Positions 17,606 to 26,863 of a stretch of 64,000 nucleotides of DNA are shown piece after piece. The DNA is taken from the NCBI GenBank assembly GCA_020351875.1, contig CP070671.1, forward strand, positions 3,198,834 to 3,262,833, read 5' to 3'. Position numbers and translations under genes: made by a program. Under the pieces are notes generated by a model that saw only the letters and a program-made list of their open reading frames with translations, was not told where the DNA came from and ran no database searches. The stretch comes from Chromatiales bacterium (GTDB lineage Bacteria > Pseudomonadota > Gammaproteobacteria > Steroidobacterales > GCA-2729495). Numbering within the stretch: the stretch's first letter is position 1; each line of letters starts with the position of its first letter.

Positions 17606-18016
17606 TCAGCCCAGGCCCCGCTCGCGGCGAATCGCCTCGAGGTTGATCTTCGCGCTGGCCACCCCGTCCACGGCCTTGCCGACGTTGATCATCGCCGCGT
17701 GTACCTTGTCGAGTTTCTCGCACGCGTAGTCGGGGCAGTAAGCGCAGTTTTCGTAGCCGCGGTCGATGGCACAGGTCCGCACCTGGCACCACGCGCAATA
17801 ACCGCTCTTGGGCCGTTCATCGCGGCAGCCGTGGCAATTCACGCTGGCCGGCTCCACCTCGATCTTGAACTGCGCAAAGACCTTCTCGGCATAGACCTGC
17901 CGCAGGTCGTCATCGTCAAAGGCGGTGGCGCGATACACGTCGCAGCCCGAACAGTCGAGACCGCAGTAGGCGATGTGGGGGTCCAACTCGGGCCGATCTC
18001 CAGTCGGATTACTCAT
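17606..18016 (-). CDS. DUF3795 cysteine-rich protein
   Basis: 136 residues from ATG 18016, which follows GAGGAGG. It has many paired cysteines: AYCGLDCSGCDVYRA near the start, CHGCRD, GYCAWCQVRTCA, and ENCAYCPDYACEKL. This spacing is the DUF3795 signature, a family suggested to bind zinc or an iron-sulfur cluster, of unknown role. A longer in-frame start at 18103 has no comparable ribosome site. The gene precedes a rhodanese, which could point to sulfur or metal handling, but that is inference. Confidence 0.82.
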   Translation of the reverse strand: MSNPTGDRPELDPHIAYCGLDCSGCDVYRATAFDDDDLRQVYAEKVFAQFKIEVEPASVNCHGCRDERPKSGYCAWCQVRTCAIDRGYENCAYCPDYACEKLDKVHAAMINVGKAVDGVASAKINLEAIRRERGLG

Positions 18017-18195
18017 GATGTTCCCTCCTCCTGGCGTCCATTTTAGCGCTCCAATGGCCGACTGTCGGTCTGCCCGCCAGCCTGCCCGGCCCGCGGTGGG
18101 CACGCGGGGCCCGCCTCTGCTAGCTTAGCGGCCCTTTCCCGGCCACCGCACCCGGGTCCGTCGAGGCGACCAATGAGACCAACTGGAGCTTGAAA

Positions 18196-19065
18196 ATGAC
18201 CCGCACGAGATCTCTTCACCCGCTGCCCATCCTCGCACTGGTGTTTGCGCTGATTGGCCTGGTCGGCGAGGCGCTGGCCGGCGGCCACGGCCGCGCACCG
18301 CGGCCGGAAGACCTGCTGGTGGATCCGGCCAAGCGGACCGACATTTCCGGCACGGTGCTGATCACCGGCGCGAATCGGGGCATTGGCCTGGAACTCGCGC
18401 GCAATTACGCGGCGCGCGGCTGGGCAGTGATCGCCACGGCGCGCAAACCCGACAAAGCGGATGAGCTGAATGCCATCGCGAAGGCCAATCGCAAAGTCAG
18501 CGTCGAGCGCCTGGACGTGCTGGAGCAGGGGCAGGTCGATGCCCTTGCGGAGAAATACAAGGGCCAGCCCATCGACGTGTTGCTGAACAACGCGGCAATC
18601 CTCGGCGCGAAGGAACCCCAGACGCTCGGCAACTACGACATGGACCTGTTCCTGCGCGTGATGAACACGAACGTGGCGGGACCGCTGCGAATGACCCAGG
18701 CCTTCCTGGAAAACGTCGCCGCCAGTGACCAGAAAAAGATCGTTGCGATTACCAGCGTACAGGGCTCCATTACCCTGATCCGCAGTGACACGATCCAGTT
18801 CTACAACTCCAGCAAGTCAGCGCTGAACATGAACATGCGGGCGGTATCAGCAGCGGTGAAGGACCGCGGTATTACCGTCGCACTAATCTCACCGGGTGCG
18901 GTGGACACCGACATGATGCGCACCGCGCTGGCCGGCACGAATTTCCCGATGCGGCTGCTGACGCCGGCCGACAGCGCGGAAGCCGTGATCAACGTGATCG
19001 ATCAGTACGGTATGGAACTGAGCGGCACCTTCATGTCGCACAGGGGCTCGAAGATTCCCTGGTAG
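18196..19065 (+). CDS. Exported short-chain dehydrogenase/reductase (second copy)
   Basis: 289 residues from ATG 18196, with GGAG seven bases upstream. A signal peptide spans about residues 1-24 (ILALVFALIGLVGEALA). A 30-residue linker leads to the SDR core: TGANRGIG, LDVLEQ, NNAAIL, then YNSSKSALNM with the catalytic Tyr/Lys, and SPGAVDTDM. The proline that usually follows NNAG-type turns is altered to NNAA. Sequence and layout parallel 10989-11780, including DQKKI and the C-terminal SGTFM...IPW, so they are paralogues. The gene is not linked to a Rieske gene; a decayed lipoprotein gene follows it. Confidence 0.88.
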   Translation: MTRTRSLHPLPILALVFALIGLVGEALAGGHGRAPRPEDLLVDPAKRTDISGTVLITGANRGIGLELARNYAARGWAVIATARKPDKADELNAIAKANRKVSVERLDVLEQGQVDALAEKYKGQPIDVLLNNAAILGAKEPQTLGNYDMDLFLRVMNTNVAGPLRMTQAFLENVAASDQKKIVAITSVQGSITLIRSDTIQFYNSSKSALNMNMRAVSAAVKDRGITVALISPGAVDTDMMRTALAGTNFPMRLLTPADSAEAVINVIDQYGMELSGTFMSHRGSKIPW

Positions 19066-19067
19066 GC

Positions 19068-19880
19068 GCTGCTGCCGGGCTGCTGTCAGCCTGCGGTGGC
19101 GGCGGTGATGGCCGGCGACTCGCCGCCCGCGCTCAATGCGTCAGGCGTATCGCTGACACTGGTGCGGAAAATCGATCCGCCCGTCGTCGAGGGTGAAGTC
19201 GTGCAGGCAACGGCCATCTGGCTCCGGAGCGCGAGCCAGGCCGTGGTCAGCTACAACATGGTGGGCGCACCGCGGCTGGGCGCCATCGACTACATCACCA
19301 GCATCAACCAGAAGAACCCGAAGCTGAGCTCGTCCATTGCATTCAGTGACTCGGACATCAGCGCGGTGTCTACGGACGGTGACTGGGTCTACGCCGCTGA
19401 GGCGACGAACGACCCCGCCTATCCCTTCCCGTCGGTGCTCGAACGCTCCCAGGTCCAGGGCAACAACCTCGTATTGCAGGACAACGCACGACTGGCACTG
19501 ACCAGTTTTGCCGCCACGAGCACGATGACGACGAACAACGCGGTCTATGCGACCTCGGGAACACCGGCGAAGTATTCGCGTTTGCATCGAACGACCTGAC
19601 TGCGCTGGGACTGGATCCGTCGGTGGTCGTCTCGAACGCGGTGACCGTCGACCGGGACCTGATGTTCATTTCCAACCGCGAGGCGGGCGTTTACGTGGCC
19701 CAGGCGGACGCCGACTTCGGCAGCACCGCTTGCAACGCACCGCAACAGATCACGATGCTCGGCCACCTGCAGTTCGACAACCTGCAATCGGCGAACCACG
19801 TCGCTTACAAGGGCGACTGCCTGTTCGTCGCGGCCGGTCTCGGCGGCGTGAAGATCGTGGAAGTGGAGAACCTGAACTAG
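19068..19880 (+). pseudogene. Decayed lipoprotein with LVIVD-type beta-propeller repeats
   Basis: Three pieces in two frames read as one protein. A lipobox-like LLSACGGGGDG lies in frame at 19080-19112, but no start codon precedes it before the SDR stop. The frame then shifts near 19112 to DSPPALNASGVSL, which runs to a stop at 19599. Near 19560 a one-base change shifts back to the first frame (GEVFAFASND then FISNREAGVYVA). The end carries CLFVAAGLGGVKIVEVE, an LVIVD repeat. The downstream fragment would start at 19623. Either the gene is dead or the assembly has two single-base errors plus a missing start. Confidence 0.6.
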
Positions 19881-19910
19881 AAAGACGGACGGGGCCTTGT
19901 CGGACCGGCA

Positions 19911-20333
19911 TCATTCGTCCCGCAGCGGTGGGAGCTCTTCGCCTTCGATCACGAATTCCAGCGCCAGACCGTTGTTGCAGTAGCGCAGGCCGGTCGGCTG
20001 TGGGCCGTCGTTGAACACGTGCCCGTGGTGGCCGCCGCAACGCCCGCAGTGGTACTCGGTGCGCGGCAGGATCAGCTTGAAGTCGCGCTTGGTGGCGATG
20101 TTGTCGTCATCGATGGGCTGAAAAAAGCTCGGCCAGCCGGTGCCACTGTCGAACTTGCCGGTACTCGCGAACAGCGGCAGCTTGCACGCGGCGCAGATAA
20201 ACGTGCCGGCGCGCTTCTCGTCGTTCAAGGGGCTGGTCCACGCGCGTTCGGTGTCTTCCTCGAACAGGATCGCATACCGCGCAGGTTCCAGCTCTGCCTG
20301 CCAGTCGGTCTTGTTTTTCTTCAGCTTGTCCAT
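19911..20333 (-). CDS. msrB: Peptide-methionine (R)-S-oxide reductase
   Basis: 140 residues from ATG 20333, preceded by GGTGAGGATGACTGG and ten bases after the upstream stop; an alternative ATG at 20363 would overlap that gene by 20 bases. Zinc-site pairs CAAC and CGRC are present, along with GKFDSGTGWPSF, GGHHGHVF and RYCNNG, which holds the catalytic Cys. It reduces the R form of methionine sulfoxide in proteins with thioredoxin. No export signal is present. Confidence 0.92.
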   Translation of the reverse strand: MDKLKKNKTDWQAELEPARYAILFEEDTERAWTSPLNDEKRAGTFICAACKLPLFASTGKFDSGTGWPSFFQPIDDDNIATKRDFKLILPRTEYHCGRCGGHHGHVFNDGPQPTGLRYCNNGLALEFVIEGEELPPLRDE

Positions 20334-20343
20334 CCAGTCATCC

Positions 20344-21075
20344 TCACCCAGCGTATGCGTCATCCACCGCCGCCCGCGCGGCCGCTCTTGCCCCCTGCAT
20401 CAGTGGTGCGCCGTGGGCACTGACAATCGCGTCGAAGTCCAGGGCCAGCAGGCGCTCGAAGTCCGGTTGCAGCGAGCCGCCCTTCCGCGTCTGGAATTTT
20501 TTCCACAGCGGCCCGACCAGCAGGCGTTTGGAAAAGCCGAGACGCGGCATCAGCAAGCGTGCCGCCAGCGAGTGGCGCTCCCAGTTCGGGTAGTACTGCA
20601 GGCTGTCACAGGTCACCAGTATCCCCTTACCGCGCCGGATCAGCAAAGCGCACTCCGGGCGTTTGACCTCGCGGAACGCAAACAGTTGCGCGTCGGCAAA
20701 CGGCAGCGCACCGCCCTCCTGCAGCGCGTGATCCACGGGCGGCTCCGGATAATGGCGCGAATCGGCCTGGCACCAGAACGCCGCATCGAAACGCTGCTTC
20801 AAATACGCATCGTCACAGCCGTGCAAACAACCGAGCCGCACCAGGTGGCGCACGCGACCCAGCTCTGCCAGCGCCGCTTCACCCGTGTCGTCCAGGCGGA
20901 TCGGGTTCAGCAACGTGAGTTCATCGCCGCTGCGCACCACCACCATGTTGCGGCTGATACCCATGTACCAGTTCATGCGCATGGTGCCCGGCACCCACCA
21001 CACGTCGTTGCCCAGCGACTCGAGATGGCCGTGGGACTGGGCGGGAAGAAATTGTGTTGCGTCGGTGGTGGCCAT
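20344..21075 (-). CDS. Metallo-beta-lactamase-like protein lacking the metal motif
   Basis: 243 residues. The overall plan resembles MBL-fold hydrolases of the DUF4336-like type: an N-terminal NVWWVPG sheet, MVVVRSGDELTLLNPIRL, then VRHLVRLGCLHGCDD where HxHxDH would normally stand, and ILVTCDSLQYY and AIVSAHGAPL further on. Only a single His remains at the usual metal site, so hydrolase activity is doubtful. It lies ten bases upstream of msrB on the same strand and is divergent from a membrane protein gene. Function unknown. Confidence 0.68.
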   Translation of the reverse strand: MATTDATQFLPAQSHGHLESLGNDVWWVPGTMRMNWYMGISRNMVVVRSGDELTLLNPIRLDDTGEAALAELGRVRHLVRLGCLHGCDDAYLKQRFDAAFWCQADSRHYPEPPVDHALQEGGALPFADAQLFAFREVKRPECALLIRRGKGILVTCDSLQYYPNWERHSLAARLLMPRLGFSKRLLVGPLWKKFQTRKGGSLQPDFERLLALDFDAIVSAHGAPLMQGARAAARAAVDDAYAG

Positions 21076-21134
21076 CAGGAAGGGCTCCGCTGGTGCAGGT
21101 TAATCTTAAGCCAGGCCCCCGCGGAGCCACGCCG

Positions 21135-21719
21135 ATGTTCCTGACCCGACTGTCCAGCGGCCTCGACCGGATATCCAGCGGCTGGACGCTGCTGGCCGCC
21201 GTCGCGCTATACGGCTTTTTCCTGTCCACCGTGATGCCCGGGCAGGCCCGCGACAGCCGGGCCTACGCGGGCGACTGGGGTGGCCCCGACCAGCATTTCT
21301 TCTACACACCCGGCGAACTCTACGAGCACATTCCCGCCTGGCCGGCCGCCGGGCGCAGCGACTACATCCGGTTCCGGCTGGGCTGGGACATTGGCTGGGC
21401 GTTCATCTACACCGCGTTCCTGGTCATCGCGACGAGCCTGAGCCTGCGCCGCGCGTACCCGGCCGCGCACCCACGACGACTGCTGAACCTGCCGGCGCTG
21501 ATACCGGGTCTGCTCGACCTGGCTGAGAATGCCGTCGGTATCGTGCTGGTGGCCAATGCGGACACGCGGCTGGATGCACTGGCCTGGTTCGCGACGAGCC
21601 TGACCAGCGCGAAGTGGACCACGCTGGCGATGGCGCACCTGGTGCTGCTATACGCGGCCGGCGCCGCGTTGCTCGCAACGATCAGGTCACGCCGAGCTGA
21701 CGCCGCCGATCAGCGGTAG
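21135..21719 (+). CDS. Four-helix membrane protein, unknown function
   Basis: 194 residues from ATG 21135, with GGAG ten bases upstream. Four hydrophobic segments are visible: about residues 17-36 (LLAAVALYGFFLSTVMP), 85-102 (IGWAFIYTAFLVIATSL), 116-135 (ALIPGLLDLAENAVGIV) and 160-182 (MAHLVLLYAAGAALLAT). A periplasmic loop of about 50 residues follows the first helix. No enzyme motif is recognised. The end overlaps the convergent methyltransferase gene by ten bases. Confidence 0.7.
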   Translation: MFLTRLSSGLDRISSGWTLLAAVALYGFFLSTVMPGQARDSRAYAGDWGGPDQHFFYTPGELYEHIPAWPAAGRSDYIRFRLGWDIGWAFIYTAFLVIATSLSLRRAYPAAHPRRLLNLPALIPGLLDLAENAVGIVLVANADTRLDALAWFATSLTSAKWTTLAMAHLVLLYAAGAALLATIRSRRADAADQR

Positions 21720-22660
21720 CGCAGCCGCTTGCAGAAGCTGACCTCGCACTCGCCGCACTTCGGCACGGCGGCGCACAGGTTCGAGTGCGCTTCGCTCGCG
21801 AACTGGTGCAGCAGGCTCACGGCATCGTCCCCGGCATTCACGGCCCAGTCGGCAAGGATCCGTTCGGCATCAGCCGGGTCGGGTACCACGTGCGTGATAC
21901 CGAGCCGGCCCGGACCCACCAGCCTGGCCAGCAGCTCGGCCGGCAACTCCGGCGTGGCACCCGGCTCCGGCTCGTAGTCGTGGCGCTCGAAGGTGCGACG
22001 CACCTGGGCGATCAGTTCGGCCGGCTGCCAGCAGGCCTGGTTGCGGCGAAACCAGTAGTAGGCCTGGGCCATGCCGCCGCCGACCATGTCGGGCAGATCC
22101 TCGAACAGCTCCTGCCCGTAATAACGTTCCTGGAACTCCGGTGCGAAGAAGTCCTTGATCTCTTCGCGACTGCGCCGGGTGGGACCGACCTCGCCGTTGG
22201 CCTGCCCCGGATACAGCGGGTGCCAGTGCAACAACACGAAGTCGCCGTCCGGCGCGACGGCCTCGAGCAGCCGTTCGCGATAGGCCGGGTAGCGCACCGG
22301 GTCCATGTTGTGCAGCAGGCCATGGTCCAATACCAGGTCGAAAGCCTGCGGCACCTCCCAGGTCGTGATGTCCGCTTCGACAGGCGTCACCCTGACGCCG
22401 GCGGCCTCGGCACGGGCCTGCGTGAACTCCAGTGCTTTTGGCACGAAGTCCAGCGCCGTAACGTCCCAGCCCCGCTGTGCCAGGTAGACAGAATCGGTGC
22501 CCGCCCCGCAGCCGATGTCCAGCGCCTTGCCGCTGGTGCCGCGCTGCTTGCAGAGTTCGGCGAGAAACAGTGTGGGTTCATCGTGCGCCCAGGGCAGCTG
22601 GCTCCAGTCCTTTGCCCACTGATAGGTCTGTATAAAGGTTTCTTTTTCGTGCGTGCTCAT
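21710..22660 (-). CDS. Class I SAM-dependent methyltransferase with Cys-rich tail
   Basis: 316 residues. Motif I is KALDIGCGAGTDSVYLA near residue 45, with TALD at the end of the second strand and VEADI at motif II. The first 220 residues cover the methyltransferase fold and a lid. The last 30 include CAAVPKCGECEVSFCKR, four cysteines that could bind a metal. It is cytoplasmic. The substrate is unknown; similarity to thiopurine or tellurite-type methyltransferases (TehB-like fold) is only general. It is divergently transcribed from the CPBP protease gene with 51 bases between starts. Confidence 0.83.
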   Translation of the reverse strand: MSTHEKETFIQTYQWAKDWSQLPWAHDEPTLFLAELCKQRGTSGKALDIGCGAGTDSVYLAQRGWDVTALDFVPKALEFTQARAEAAGVRVTPVEADITTWEVPQAFDLVLDHGLLHNMDPVRYPAYRERLLEAVAPDGDFVLLHWHPLYPGQANGEVGPTRRSREEIKDFFAPEFQERYYGQELFEDLPDMVGGGMAQAYYWFRRNQACWQPAELIAQVRRTFERHDYEPEPGATPELPAELLARLVGPGRLGITHVVPDPADAERILADWAVNAGDDAVSLLHQFASEAHSNLCAAVPKCGECEVSFCKRLRYR

Positions 22661-22711
22661 GGATTGCGACGATAACAGAGGTTGGACGCAGGGGCGGGAC
22701 TACAGGTGACC

Positions 22712-23467
22712 ATGGGAACGGGCAAGCTGCTCGCGAATGTCGTGGCCGCGCTCGTACTGTTCGCGGCAATCATCGGACTGTGCCAGGGACTCGCGGCGGC
22801 CAACGCGCGCTGGTCGCCGACGCTGCCGTGGTTCCCGCTGCCCGCTCTGGCATTGCTGGCCGCCGGGGTGTGGTTCGCGCACAGCCGCTGGGACCTGCGC
22901 CTGACGCATCCACCCGGCGTACCCTGGCGGAAGGCCTACGCCTTTGCCTTGCTGGGCACCGTCGCCGCGGTCGGCGTCAGCGTGCTCGAAGCTTCGTTCA
23001 ACGGCCTGACGCGCAGCGCGCCCGCGTGGCCCGGTGTCGATACCGCCGCATTCAACCTCGCGTTTCTGATCACGCTGCCGTTCGTTGCCGCGGTGATGGC
23101 GGAGGTCGCATTCCGCGGCATTATTCAAACCTTGCTGGAAAAGACCTGGCCCATCTGGCTCGTGCTGCTCTTCGTGGCTGTGATCAACGGCCTGATGCAT
23201 TTCTACGACCCCGACCAGATGCAGCAATGGCTGCGATTCCTGAGCCTGAATGGCGTATGGGGCTACATCACGTGGCGCAGCCAGTCGCTGCTGCCGGCGC
23301 TGACGGCCCACGTCGCGATGAACGTGGTCGAGCCGGTGGGCGAACTGCTGCTCGGACCCACGGACATGGCAAGCCTGCCCCCGGTCGCGCTGCTGCTGAC
23401 CGGCCTGATGATCTTCGTGACCGCGACCGCGGCGCTGCTCGCGCTGCGCGGCTGGCCGCAGGGCTGA
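22712..23467 (+). CDS. CPBP family intramembrane metalloprotease homologue
   Basis: 251 residues from ATG 22712. About seven hydrophobic segments are seen. Motif 1 is MAEVAFRG near residue 132: the family's EExxxR has its first Glu replaced by Ala, though Glu and Arg remain. Motif 2 is INGLMHF and motif 3 is LTAHVAMN. CPBP (Abi/Rce1-like) proteins cleave within the membrane or mature bacteriocin-like peptides. With the changed first Glu, activity is uncertain. The gene stands 36 bases upstream of a PLP decarboxylase and may be co-transcribed. Confidence 0.82.
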   Translation: MGTGKLLANVVAALVLFAAIIGLCQGLAAANARWSPTLPWFPLPALALLAAGVWFAHSRWDLRLTHPPGVPWRKAYAFALLGTVAAVGVSVLEASFNGLTRSAPAWPGVDTAAFNLAFLITLPFVAAVMAEVAFRGIIQTLLEKTWPIWLVLLFVAVINGLMHFYDPDQMQQWLRFLSLNGVWGYITWRSQSLLPALTAHVAMNVVEPVGELLLGPTDMASLPPVALLLTGLMIFVTATAALLALRGWPQG

Positions 23468-23503
23468 CCGCCAACGCACCGCCCGCGCCGGTATCATTCA
23501 CCG

Positions 23504-24985
23504 ATGGCCGATCTCGACAGTGAGGAATTCCGGGCCGCCGCCCACACGCTGGTGGACCAGATCGCGGATTTCTACGCCTCCCTGCCGACCCGGCGGGTGA
23601 CCCCGGGCGAGAAACCGTCCGAGCTGCGCGCCCTGCTACCCGCAAACGGTTTGCCGGAATCCGGACAGCCGGTAGACGAATTGCTCGCCGAGGTGGGCCC
23701 GCTGCTGTTCGACCACAGCGTCCACAACGGCCATCCGCGTTTCATGGCCTACATCACCTCGTCCGGCTCACCGCTGGGGGCGCTGGCGGACCTGCTCGCG
23801 GCCGCGGTGAATCCGAACCTCGGCCGCTGGGACTGCGGCCCGATGGCCACCGAGATCGAAGGCCAGGTCATTCGCTGGCTGGCGGAGCTGATTGGCTACC
23901 CGCCCGACTGCGGCGGCCTGATGACCAGCGGGGGGAACATGGCGAATTTCCTCGCCTTCGTCGCGGCGCGGAAAGCCATGGCCACCTGGGACGTGCGCGA
24001 GCAGGGCCTGGCCGGCGGTACACAGGCGCTGACGGCCTACGTGTCGGCGGAAGCCCACACCTGGGTCGACAAGGCCGCCGATGTGGCCGGACTCGGCGCA
24101 CAGGCCATTCGCTGGGTCGCGACCGATGACAAACAACGCCTGTGCCCGGATGAGCTCACCCGCCTGATCGCGGCCGATAAAGCGGCCGGCTGTCTGCCGT
24201 TCATGGTGGTTGGCACGGCCGGCACGACAGGGACGGGCGCGATCGACCCGTTGCCCGAACTGGCCAACATCGCTGCCGCGGAAGGCCTGTGGTTTCATGT
24301 CGACGGCGCCTACGGCGCGCCGGCGGCAGCCTTGCCGGAAGCGCCTGTCGAACTGCAGTCGCTCGAGCGCGCCGATTCGGTGGCCATCGATCCACACAAG
24401 TGGCTCTACGCGCCGCTGGAGGCGGGCTGCACGCTGGTGCGCGACGCGGATGCGCTGCCGGCTGCCTTCAGTTTCCTGCCGTCCTACTACAAGCTGGACG
24501 AGCGCGTCGACGGCGAAGCACCCGGGGTCAACTACTACAACCTCGGGATGCAAAACTCCCGCGGCTTTCGTGCGCTGAAAGTCTGGCTCGGGCTGCGGGC
24601 TGCGGGCCGCCAGGGGGTAGTGGCGGCGGTGCGCAAAGACATCGCGCTGAGCCGCCGCCTGTACGAACAGGCCGAAAAGCACCCGGAACTCGAGGCCGGC
24701 ACCCAGAGCCTCAGCATCGCGACTTTTCGCTACCGGCCGGCGTCATTGACCGCGGGCCCGGATCCGGACGGCTACCTCGATCGGCTGAACCGCCGGCTGC
24801 TCGTCGATCTGCAGCGAGACGGCAGGATCTTCGTCTCCAACGCGGTCGTCGACGGCGATTACTGGTTGCGGGCCTGTGTCGTGAATTTCCGCACGACCGC
24901 TGACGACATCGATGCGATCCCCGACATCGTCGCACGCATGGGCCGGCACCTGGACGGTGAGTTGCGACCGGCCTCGATGCGCTAG
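23504..24985 (+). CDS. PLP-dependent group II amino acid decarboxylase
   Basis: 493 residues. It has the Glu/aromatic amino acid decarboxylase fold: NGHPRFMAYITSSG near residue 75, GLMTSGGNMANF near 143 (phosphate binding), WFHVDGAYGAPA with the PLP Asp near 266, and AIDPHKWLYAP with the Schiff-base Lys near 300. The family decarboxylates aromatic or acidic amino acids, or acts as aldehyde-forming synthases. The exact substrate cannot be read from sequence alone. The length (480-500) is normal, so it looks intact. Confidence 0.88.
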   Translation: MADLDSEEFRAAAHTLVDQIADFYASLPTRRVTPGEKPSELRALLPANGLPESGQPVDELLAEVGPLLFDHSVHNGHPRFMAYITSSGSPLGALADLLAAAVNPNLGRWDCGPMATEIEGQVIRWLAELIGYPPDCGGLMTSGGNMANFLAFVAARKAMATWDVREQGLAGGTQALTAYVSAEAHTWVDKAADVAGLGAQAIRWVATDDKQRLCPDELTRLIAADKAAGCLPFMVVGTAGTTGTGAIDPLPELANIAAAEGLWFHVDGAYGAPAAALPEAPVELQSLERADSVAIDPHKWLYAPLEAGCTLVRDADALPAAFSFLPSYYKLDERVDGEAPGVNYYNLGMQNSRGFRALKVWLGLRAAGRQGVVAAVRKDIALSRRLYEQAEKHPELEAGTQSLSIATFRYRPASLTAGPDPDGYLDRLNRRLLVDLQRDGRIFVSNAVVDGDYWLRACVVNFRTTADDIDAIPDIVARMGRHLDGELRPASMR

Positions 24986-24994
24986 CGGCCCGGC

Positions 24995-25660
24995 ATGATC
25001 CAGCCGCCCGAGTTGCAGAACGATTTCACCCGCAGCGCGGCAATCGGCGCGCTGGTGATCTGCGTGGCATTTGTCGTGCACAACGTGAACGGCGCCTATG
25101 TCGAACCGCAGGTGCTCGGCTTCGAAGACCCTGCGCGGGACTATGCGCGAGTCGAAATGTTGCGCAGAGCCATTGGCAGCTGGCCGTGGCGAGCCAGCGG
25201 GCTCGGCCACTTTCTGAGCGGCTTCGCGTGCGTGCCGCTGGCGCTGTGGGCCTTGCACGCCTTTCGCCGCAGCACGCCGGTCGCGGGCGCGTTTGCCCTG
25301 GTGGCCGGGCTGTTCGCCGGCGCCGGCTTCCTGCTCGGGGGCATTACGGACCTGCTGGGCAGCCATTCGGCGAGCCTGTTCGCCGGCGCGAACCCCGCCT
25401 ATGCCGACGAGATCTACCTGGCGGACAGCCTGGTGCGCGTGGTGCTGAACGGCTTTGCGATCGTGTCCTTCGGGTGGTTTGCCGCGCAGGTCAGCTGGGC
25501 AGCCTCGCGAACCGGGGCCATGTCCCGGTGGCAGGTGGGCTGCGGCTACCTGGCCGCAGCCACCGCACTGCTGTTCGCCGTGGTGTACGTGCCCCTGTAC
25601 CTGCCGGTGTACCTGGTCTGGAGCGGCTGGCTCGCGTGGCGCCTGCGACGCGCCACCTAG
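24995..25660 (+). CDS. Membrane protein, unknown function
   Basis: 221 residues, nine bases after the decarboxylase stop. Five or six hydrophobic segments: near residues 13-30 (AAIGALVICVAFVVH), 68-85, 92-120 (AFALVAGLFAGAGFLLGG), 150-168 and 180-212. No catalytic or transport motif is recognised. Position suggests co-transcription with the decarboxylase; a DUF4386-like fold is possible but unproven. Confidence 0.65.
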   Translation: MIQPPELQNDFTRSAAIGALVICVAFVVHNVNGAYVEPQVLGFEDPARDYARVEMLRRAIGSWPWRASGLGHFLSGFACVPLALWALHAFRRSTPVAGAFALVAGLFAGAGFLLGGITDLLGSHSASLFAGANPAYADEIYLADSLVRVVLNGFAIVSFGWFAAQVSWAASRTGAMSRWQVGCGYLAAATALLFAVVYVPLYLPVYLVWSGWLAWRLRRAT

Positions 25661-25750
25661 TGGCGCTTTCGGTTTTCCGCAGTGCCGCGGTGCCGCGGCA
25701 GTGCGGGATCATGCTCGCCGGCGAATCAGAACAACCCGGGGGAGCAGCCG

Positions 25751-26863
25751 ATGTATATCAATTTCTGGTACCCGATCGCGGCCGCCGACGACGTGCGCGA
25801 AGACAAGCCGTTGCGCATGGAAGTCATGGGCCTGCGCTACGTGGCGTTCCGCGACGACAAGGGCACCGCTCGCGTACTTCGAGACGTGTGCGTGCATCGA
25901 GGGGGCTCCCTCGGCAAAGGCTGGGTGCGCGACGGCCAGGTCGTGTGCCCGTACCACGGCTGGCAATTCGGCGGCGACGGCAAGTGCACGAAGATCCCGA
26001 CGCTGCCCGCAGACAAGCCACCGGCCCGGGCCAAGGTCGACAGCTACCCGACGACGGAACGCTACGGCATCGTGTTTGCGTTTCTCGGCGACCTGCCGGA
26101 AGCGGAACGCCCGCCCAAGCCGGAGATACCCGAGTGGGACCAGGCAGGCTGGCGTGCCAACTCGCTGACCGTGTTCGAAGTCGGCGCGTTTTATGAGCGG
26201 TCGATGGAAAACGGTCTGGACCCGTCCCACAATGAGTTCGTGCATCCGGCTCAGGGCTCGCCGAATATGAACCAGGACCTGCGCCGCAAGCCGCTGGACG
26301 TGCAGGACGTCCCGTGGGGCAGCAAGTTCCTGGTGCGTTTCGAGAACGAAGAGAAAGGCACCGAGGCCCTCGGCGAAAAATCCACGCTGGTGCCGGAGGT
26401 GGAAGCCGGCTCCGGGCACATCGGCCCGAACTCGATGATCACGTGGATCAATTTCTCCGAGACCAATCGTTTCTCGCAGTACTTCTTCGAGGCGCCGGTA
26501 AACGAGAGCCGCACGCGAATCTTCTTCGTGAACATGCGGGCCTTCCTGCTGGAACCCGAAAACGACGAGCGCATCGCGAAGGTCAACCTGATCGTCGCGA
26601 AGGAAGACATCGAGATTCTCGAGGAGCTGGACCCGATCCGCACGCCCGACAGCACCACGAAAGAAGTGTTGGTGCCGTCCGACGGCGCGGTGCTGCGCTA
26701 CCGCGAGTGGCTGAAGAAGTGGGACGACAACGGCTGGCGTATCGACCTGAAGGAGATGCGCGACAAGCAGGGCGACGTGGCCTACGCAATCCCCTGCCCC
26801 GAGCGGCGTACTTCGGGGAATTGGGTATTAGACCCAGTGCCGTTGTTGCCCCCACAAGGCTGA
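25751..26863 (+). CDS. Rieske non-heme iron oxygenase (paralogue 2)
   Basis: 370 residues from ATG 25751, following GGGGGAG. The Rieske ligands lie in CVHRGG and CPYHGWQF. The iron site is NGLDPSHNEFVH near residue 157. It shares the MYINFWYP opening, FLGDLPE, the TPDSTTKEVLVPSDG segment and the NWVLDPVPLL end with the other two copies. A 60-base unit containing the last eight codons' coding sequence is partly duplicated downstream. No reductase is adjacent; probable substrate class is aromatic or steroid-like rings, by family. Confidence 0.92.
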   Translation: MYINFWYPIAAADDVREDKPLRMEVMGLRYVAFRDDKGTARVLRDVCVHRGGSLGKGWVRDGQVVCPYHGWQFGGDGKCTKIPTLPADKPPARAKVDSYPTTERYGIVFAFLGDLPEAERPPKPEIPEWDQAGWRANSLTVFEVGAFYERSMENGLDPSHNEFVHPAQGSPNMNQDLRRKPLDVQDVPWGSKFLVRFENEEKGTEALGEKSTLVPEVEAGSGHIGPNSMITWINFSETNRFSQYFFEAPVNESRTRIFFVNMRAFLLEPENDERIAKVNLIVAKEDIEILEELDPIRTPDSTTKEVLVPSDGAVLRYREWLKKWDDNGWRIDLKEMRDKQGDVAYAIPCPERRTSGNWVLDPVPLLPPQG

